In this document: piece after piece, positions 59,522 through 64,000 of the stretch | Layout: each line of letters begins with the position of its first letter | How positions within the stretch are numbered: the stretch's first letter is position 1 | DNA from: Gammaproteobacteria bacterium | GTDB lineage: Bacteria; Pseudomonadota; Gammaproteobacteria; Pseudomonadales; Azotimanducaceae | Length of the DNA stretch: 64,000 nucleotides | NCBI GenBank assembly: GCA_009837185.1 | Contig: VXUA01000042.1 | Span: forward strand, 54,816 to 118,815 | Direction of reading: 5' to 3' | Program-made: the position numbers and the translations under genes | Notes under the pieces: model-generated | What the model saw: the letters and a program-made list of their open reading frames with translations, nothing else | Told to the model about the DNA's origin: nothing | Database searches by the model: none

Positions 59522-60433
59522 TTATTGTGTCTCCAAGGAGTCGACTAGTACCTCTATCGCTCTAGTCGCATCAATCTGAGTTGCTACAAGAGTGTTCGGC
59601 AATAGTCGCGGCCGCGTCGTTCGTTGATCAATCACCGTCATTCCACTTGTCAAGGTACCTTGAGTTTCAACCTCAACGAAGTACTCTTCAAACTGAAACA
59701 GAGTTGGATGAGTAACTGCTAAAACTGCGCAAGGATCATGTAATGGTGCCCATCGCGATCTGATCATTTTCTCTGCGCGGTTCAATAGGAACTTTAGGAG
59801 GCTCGCTACGAAAGTACTTTTCTCAGTACCGAGCTCACTTATCAAGGTCACCGTTTCATTGGTTACCTCTAACTGATGAGTTAGATTGAGCCCACACATT
59901 TTGAGTCTTGCACCTGAGGTATAGACCTTGGCGGCTGCATGGGGATCTGCAAATACGTTAAATTCGGCGACGGGAGTGATATTACCAATGGACGTACTTC
60001 CACCCATGATCGATATGCCACCGATACGTTTACCCCACTCCGAATCTCTTGCTAATGCTTCCGCAAGATTTGTCAGCGGACCTAGAGCGATTACCCAATC
60101 GTCCTTCGAAACGCATTCTAAAAGGAAGTCGCAAGCTGAAGCGGATTCACTGGTGCGACTGTGAGAGAATCTGTGGAGCCCGCCTAATCCGTCGCTGCCG
60201 TGACTGACGTCGTTGGAAATCTGTGGTCCTTTGAGAGGTTTACTCGCACCAGCGTACACTGGTGTTTCGACATTCGCAACAGCTACAGTCATCAGTGCAT
60301 TCTCGGTGGACTGAGCAAGTGGTACATTTCCACTAACGGTGGTGATCGCTTTGACATTCGCATGTCTTAGTGCTAGCAAAATCGCTATCGCATCGTCGCA
60401 TCCAGGGTCACAATCGACAACCAGAGACATCAT
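59522..60433 (-). CDS. Inosine-uridine-preferring nucleoside hydrolase family protein
   Basis: A 303-residue hydrolase that releases ribose from nucleosides. The calcium-binding N-terminal cluster is VDCDPGCDDAIAI (D7, D9, D13, D14). GGSTSIGNITPVAEFNVFADPHAA near 145-168 is the second metal and sugar-binding block, and PLHDPCAVLAVTHP near 229 contains the last Asp ligand. Length is normal. First gene of a leftward group with the ankyrin and SNase-like genes, diverging from the O-methyltransferase. Confidence 0.93.
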   Translation of the reverse strand: MMSLVVDCDPGCDDAIAILLALRHANVKAITTVSGNVPLAQSTENALMTVAVANVETPVYAGASKPLKGPQISNDVSHGSDGLGGLHRFSHSRTSESASACDFLLECVSKDDWVIALGPLTNLAEALARDSEWGKRIGGISIMGGSTSIGNITPVAEFNVFADPHAAAKVYTSGARLKMCGLNLTHQLEVTNETVTLISELGTEKSTFVASLLKFLLNRAEKMIRSRWAPLHDPCAVLAVTHPTLFQFEEYFVEVETQGTLTSGMTVIDQRTTRPRLLPNTLVATQIDATRAIEVLVDSLETQ

Positions 60434-60500
60434 GATCTTGTAATCGGTATTATTGCACGCACTTTTAACAGTTTTTTATACAGAAAGAAGGAAAACGACT

Positions 60501-61166
60501 ATGTCGAGTAGAACTCTCAATCTTGATGCATCAGTCTACGCTTACTTACTGCACAACATTCATCCTGAAACTCCAGAGCAACGAGAACTTCGGGAAACAA
60601 CCCGTGAGACGTTGAGCATGTACGCGATGCAAATCTCTCCGGAACAAGGAGCATTTATGGCGTTGTTGTGTCGCGTCCTTAATGCTCGCCTCGCGCTCGA
60701 GGTGGGAACATTCACCGGTTACAGCGCACTCGCCGTCGCGCAAGTTCTACCGGAAGACGGGAAGTTAATAACTTGTGATGTATCGAAGGAGTGGACCGAC
60801 GTTGGACGGGAGTATTGGACCAAAGCTGGTGTTGTTGACAAGATTGATTTGCGACTTGCACCTGCGACCGAGACTCTCTCCCAATTACTTGAAGAATTCG
60901 GAGCAGGAACTTTCGACTTTGCTTTCATTGACGCCGATAAAACCAACTATGACGATTACTACGAACTATGCTTACAGTTGATCAGAGTGGGTGGCCTGAT
61001 AGCCATCGACAACGTTCTTTGGGGTGGCCGAACGTCAGATCCAACGGTGACTGATAATGCGACACTTGCATTACGCAATCTTAATTCGAAGGTTCGCCAA
61101 GACGATCGCGTGTTCGCAACAATGCTACCAGTCGGTGATGGTCTGACTTTAGTACAAAAACTTTGA
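60501..61166 (+). CDS. Class I SAM-dependent O-methyltransferase (caffeoyl-CoA/catechol type)
   Basis: A 221-residue enzyme. The start is the ATG at 60501 behind GAAGGA; an upstream GTG/ATG reading to 60453 has no ribosome site. SAM-binding motif I is LEVGTFTGYSALAVA near residue 67, the metal-binding aspartates lie in FAFIDADKTNYDDYYE near 142, and IAIDNVLWGGRTSDP near 174 completes the active site. The family methylates catechol-like hydroxyls with Mg2+. The real acceptor is unknown. Confidence 0.93.
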   Translation: MSSRTLNLDASVYAYLLHNIHPETPEQRELRETTRETLSMYAMQISPEQGAFMALLCRVLNARLALEVGTFTGYSALAVAQVLPEDGKLITCDVSKEWTDVGREYWTKAGVVDKIDLRLAPATETLSQLLEEFGAGTFDFAFIDADKTNYDDYYELCLQLIRVGGLIAIDNVLWGGRTSDPTVTDNATLALRNLNSKVRQDDRVFATMLPVGDGLTLVQKL

Positions 61167-61200
61167 TAATTGACTGATTAGATAGCTCTTGTCTTGAAAT

Positions 61201-62652
61201 TTACGCTAGCCATGGCCCTTCGATAGCGAACGTAATACCCGGCGATTGTATGTTCACGTAAAGAACTTTACCATCAGGAGAAAAGGTCGCACCTGCCCAT
61301 TCGCTGGATCGATAATTAGAGATCTGTATGGTCTCTTTTTCTGCTAGCGTTTTGTCGATCCGTACATTGTTTTCGGCGATGATTCTGGCGGTATTGTCGG
61401 ATCCGAGAACCAACAGTCGTGCACCGAATATAAGCTCGTCGTCGGCATTGCTAATTCCTGCACCATCTTCGCATACGACGATTTTCCCATTGACAGGATT
61501 AACGGTGATGTTGTCAATTGCGTCAGCCATTAATTCACTGGATGAGGCGAAGCAATTCGTAAGCTTTTCATTTTTGGGATCGTATGCCCATACACTGCCG
61601 TTACGGGTTGGGCCGCCTGCAGTGTCGATGAAATATACTAGACCACCGTGGTACCAACAACCCTCGCCACGACAAAATCTTGCGGCCTGTTGCGCAGTGC
61701 CTTGGAGGAAAGGTCCAGACATTCCCTCACCCACGGCCTTCGGTCCGCCTTCGAAGGCGGGTTTTAAAGTTTGTGGATCGGCATCAGGATCTTGGATTTC
61801 AACCCAACTGACATCGTATTCGCTCTTGAAAGGAGCTTCAATCAAATTCGTCAGTTTCCCCTCGTTAACCTGTAGCATATCGAGTCTACCACCCCGATCT
61901 AATGAACCCGGTTTCTGTGAATCGTCGTTTGGGATGAAACGGTAGAAACCCGACAAGTCGTTATTGTCTTCCGTGAGATAGACGTATCCCGTTTTCGGAT
62001 CGACTGCAGTAGCTTCGTGTTTCATAAAACCCATGTCTTTTATAGGTTTGTGCGAGGACTTCCCGAGATAAACTGGTAGTGCTTCAAACACATAACCGTG
62101 ATCCTTGGGTTTGTGGTCGTTCGTGGACTTTTCTAGAGAGCGTCGATAGACGATCTCTTCACAGCTGAGCCAGGTTCCCCAAGGCGTCGGACCACCCGCG
62201 CAGTTCACCATCGTACCCGCCAGAATGGGCGTCGTCGCCGAATAGTTGCCATTCTTGAGAGTCACCGTTGTTACACCACCTCCGGGCACATCTGGAGTAT
62301 CCGTTCCGTAATCTACTGCTGCTTGGTCGTACGCATCATCCGCCCAATTAGTAAAGCCTGGACCAACATAGCGTTCGTGATTTCGCAGTAGCAAGAGTTC
62401 GTTCGCTTCACTTCCTGCTACTACAGCCATACCGTCGTGCCTATCAGGAGTGAGTTGTCCAGTACTCATTTTGTCCCCGGTCCAACCAAATGATTTGTAC
62501 GTGAAACCTGGAGCAAGCTTAAGCAAATCGAGTCCCGTTGTCGGATCGGAGAGTGGTTTCAATAACGGTTTTGCTTCAGTCGCTTTCAGTCCAAGCAAGG
62601 GTAACACGAAAGGGAATGAAGCACCGAACTTGAGTAGTAGACGTCGATTCAT
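61201..62652 (-). CDS. PhoX/DUF839-type exported protein
   Basis: A 483-residue exported protein. The N-terminus MNRRLLLKFGASFPFVLPLLGL is a Tat-like signal with RR. The body is a six-bladed propeller of the PhoX (DUF839) type, with NHERYVGPG near residue 90, GGPTPWGTWLSCEEIV near 150 and FMKHEATAVDPKTGYVYLTED near 210. PhoX is a calcium/iron alkaline phosphatase. Many DUF839 proteins are annotated PhoX without proof, so phosphatase activity is probable, not certain. Divergent from ctaA. Confidence 0.85.
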   Translation of the reverse strand: MNRRLLLKFGASFPFVLPLLGLKATEAKPLLKPLSDPTTGLDLLKLAPGFTYKSFGWTGDKMSTGQLTPDRHDGMAVVAGSEANELLLLRNHERYVGPGFTNWADDAYDQAAVDYGTDTPDVPGGGVTTVTLKNGNYSATTPILAGTMVNCAGGPTPWGTWLSCEEIVYRRSLEKSTNDHKPKDHGYVFEALPVYLGKSSHKPIKDMGFMKHEATAVDPKTGYVYLTEDNNDLSGFYRFIPNDDSQKPGSLDRGGRLDMLQVNEGKLTNLIEAPFKSEYDVSWVEIQDPDADPQTLKPAFEGGPKAVGEGMSGPFLQGTAQQAARFCRGEGCWYHGGLVYFIDTAGGPTRNGSVWAYDPKNEKLTNCFASSSELMADAIDNITVNPVNGKIVVCEDGAGISNADDELIFGARLLVLGSDNTARIIAENNVRIDKTLAEKETIQISNYRSSEWAGATFSPDGKVLYVNIQSPGITFAIEGPWLA

Positions 62653-62741
62653 AGAGTAGCCTCAATGGGTAAACAAATCTAAGTCATACAATTATGGCGA
62701 ATCGCATAAACCAATTGTTAAATTCACAATAAAGACAGAGA

Positions 62742-63758
62742 ATGGAAGAAACGCAGCCCCCTGAGGTCGTAAATTCGCGACGGTCGCCGCGACCATTGAG
62801 ATTGCTAGTTGGGATTAGCATTTGTGTTGCTTTTGTAGTCGTCGTGCTCGGAGCATACACTCGATTGGTGGATGCGGGGTTGGGATGTCCGGATTGGCCT
62901 GGATGCTACGGGCAGCTGGTGGTACCAAGTACCGACGAGCAAATCGCAGCGGCAGAAGCTCTTTTCCCCGATACACCAGTGGATCAAGCGAAAGCCTGGA
63001 CCGAAATGGTACATCGGTACTTCGCAACTGGTCTGGGTATTCTTATGATTGGAATTGTGGTACTCGCATGGTACTACAAGTCGTCATTACGCTTTCCTCT
63101 ATTCCTGCTTGCACTCGTGATTCTGCAAGGTGCGTTTGGAGCTTGGACCGTGACTTTAAAACTGTGGCCTCAAGTGGTAGTCGCGCATTTATTGGGTGGA
63201 TTTGCTACGCTACTGTTACTTTGGTGGTACATGCTCACTCTTGGGTCATTCAAGTTGCCTGAGATAGCTACGAAATTTCGTGCACAGCTTTATATATTTA
63301 GCGCGTTGCTAGTCGTACAAATTACTCTTGGAGGATGGGTCAGTGCAAATTACGCAGCACTTATTTGCCCGGATTTTCCTTTGTGTCTCGGGACTCTGTT
63401 ACCGGAAATGGATTTCGTTGCAGGACTAAACTTTTTTCAAACGATTGGACCGGATTACACAGGCGGGGAAATGTCGTATGAAGGTCGTGTCGCGATTCAG
63501 AACTTACATCGGTGGGCTGCGTATGTTGTGTTTGTGTTTGGTCTAATTCTGGCTTGGCGAATCCGTGAAGTGCCGGGTTTAGTCCTCGGATTGGCGGTGT
63601 GTGCCCAAGTCGCGTTGGGCATCTCGAACGTTCTGTTCGTATTACCACTACCGATCGCAGTAATGCACAATGCTGGTGCTGCACTGCTGTTGCTAGTGGT
63701 GTTTACTCTATTGCTTCAGTCTCGACCGTTGCGCGAAGAACAGTCTTCTGAGCCCTAG
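62742..63758 (+). CDS. ctaA: Heme A synthase (CtaA/Cox15)
   Basis: A 338-residue inner-membrane enzyme that oxidises the heme O methyl group to give heme A for cytochrome aa3 oxidase. Eight hydrophobic segments form two four-helix repeats. Heme-ligand histidines lie in WTEMVHRYFATGLG near residue 90, VVAHLLGGFATLLLLWW near 148, VAIQNLHRWAAYV near 250 and AVMHNAGAALLLLV near 308. GAYTRLVDAGLGCPDWPGCYG and the second cysteine pair (LICPDFPLCLG) are diagnostic of the type with paired cysteines. No other cytochrome oxidase gene is in the window. Confidence 0.95.
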   Translation: MEETQPPEVVNSRRSPRPLRLLVGISICVAFVVVVLGAYTRLVDAGLGCPDWPGCYGQLVVPSTDEQIAAAEALFPDTPVDQAKAWTEMVHRYFATGLGILMIGIVVLAWYYKSSLRFPLFLLALVILQGAFGAWTVTLKLWPQVVVAHLLGGFATLLLLWWYMLTLGSFKLPEIATKFRAQLYIFSALLVVQITLGGWVSANYAALICPDFPLCLGTLLPEMDFVAGLNFFQTIGPDYTGGEMSYEGRVAIQNLHRWAAYVVFVFGLILAWRIREVPGLVLGLAVCAQVALGISNVLFVLPLPIAVMHNAGAALLLLVVFTLLLQSRPLREEQSSEP

Positions 63759-63764
63759 CTCTCG

Positions 63765-63956
63765 TTATGGATTCTTGGACGGAGCTATGGGTCCAAGAGT
63801 TTCCCGATCTTTTTCGGTGAGATATTGATCGAGATTTTCGATCTTTTTTATCGGAATAGAGTCGTTTCCGTCGTAGAGTACGCAGAGTGCATAGGCTGCT
63901 TTAGAACGCGCTTCCGCGTTCGGAAGATTCGGTAGCATTTCGTAGGGGAGTGTCAT
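63765..63956 (-). CDS. Small hypothetical protein (63 aa)
   Basis: A short soluble frame converging on ctaA with 6 bp between stops. It has an ATG start, mixed helix-like content (AEARSKAAYALCVLYDGND; LDQYLTEKDRETLG) and no signal peptide. Not recognised. A 21-bp inverted repeat lies just upstream. The coding call rests on position and composition only. Confidence 0.4.
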   Translation of the reverse strand: MTLPYEMLPNLPNAEARSKAAYALCVLYDGNDSIPIKKIENLDQYLTEKDRETLGPIAPSKNP

Positions 63957-63965
63957 AAATTACGT

Positions 63966-63986
63966 GTATGGGAAGATTTCCCATAC
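63966..63986. promoter_or_regulatory. Perfect inverted repeat upstream of the 63-aa gene
   Basis: GTATGGGAA and TTCCCATAC flank a 3-base spacer, 10 bp before the ATG of the small leftward gene. A three-base loop suits either an operator for a dimeric regulator or a tight hairpin in the mRNA leader. Confidence 0.4.
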
Positions 63987-64000
63987 TCTCCCCAGAGGAG

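Noticed and set aside
1..64000. CRISPR array, rRNA genes or prophage
   Set aside because: No regularly spaced repeats, no rRNA-like stretches and no phage structural genes were seen on either strand.

Overview
The window looks like a chromosomal contig from an aerobic, probably marine, gammaproteobacterium. This is an inference from gene content: an E. coli-type exonuclease I (SbcB), a tRNA-Gly with an encoded CCA end, a TorF-type porin, TonB-dependent receptors, heme A synthase and Lrp-type regulation. Codon use is moderate in GC. GTG and TTG starts are common, and many genes overlap by ATGA, GTGA or TTGA.

Region by region: (1) 1-6.8 kb is a compact leftward gene string: sbcB, a Nudix hydrolase, an AttEFGH-like ABC system (ATPase, fused FtsX-type permease, lipocalin-like lipoprotein AttH), then the N-terminal part of purC running off the left edge. 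(2) 6.8-11 kb holds a DASS-family anion transporter, a PlsC-type acyltransferase, two unknown proteins and a short PuuD-like membrane protein. (3) 11.4-18.7 kb holds the most unusual gene, a 1,610-residue RND pump fused through about six extra membrane helices to an ABC ATPase. It is followed by an overlapping ABC-2-like permease gene, then alkB, a zinc alcohol dehydrogenase and tRNA-Gly(CCC). (4) 18.8-23.5 kb is a form II CO-dehydrogenase-like (xanthine oxidase family) cluster with CoxG and a nitroreductase. (5) 23.9-27.3 kb is a three-gene proton-translocating transhydrogenase (pntB, pntAB, pntAA) and a VOC/epimerase-like gene.

(6) 27.3-45.7 kb is accessory DNA built from a decayed duplication. 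The module is a secreted six-cysteine protein of unknown function plus a large TonB-dependent receptor. Copy 1 (27.8-32.5 kb) is intact and is followed by a degraded remnant of a small membrane-protein gene. Copy 2 (37.2-45.7 kb) has one intact and one frameshifted secreted-protein gene, a transposase remnant, a receptor gene with a clean 19-bp deletion, an orphan larA, and the intact version of the small membrane-protein gene. Between the copies lies a complete IS1595-type element (33899-36474) with perfect 24-bp inverted repeats and an 8-bp target duplication. It carries a DNA methyltransferase fused to an Mrr-like nuclease domain. The element interrupts a gene for a probable exported protein, whose two halves rejoin in frame when it is removed.

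(7) 45.9-64 kb is ordinary core and metabolic DNA: DUF4199 protein, TorF-type porin, cytochrome c, a fused indolepyruvate:ferredoxin oxidoreductase with a divergent Lrp regulator, acyl-CoA carboxylase beta subunit with alanine racemase, a second (Tat-exported, isoquinoline-oxidoreductase-like) molybdenum hydroxylase, an SNase-like lipoprotein lacking both catalytic arginines, an ankyrin protein, a nucleoside hydrolase, an O-methyltransferase, a PhoX-like protein and ctaA.

All functional calls rest on reading the sequence and on recognised family motifs. No database search was possible, so claims of novelty are provisional.
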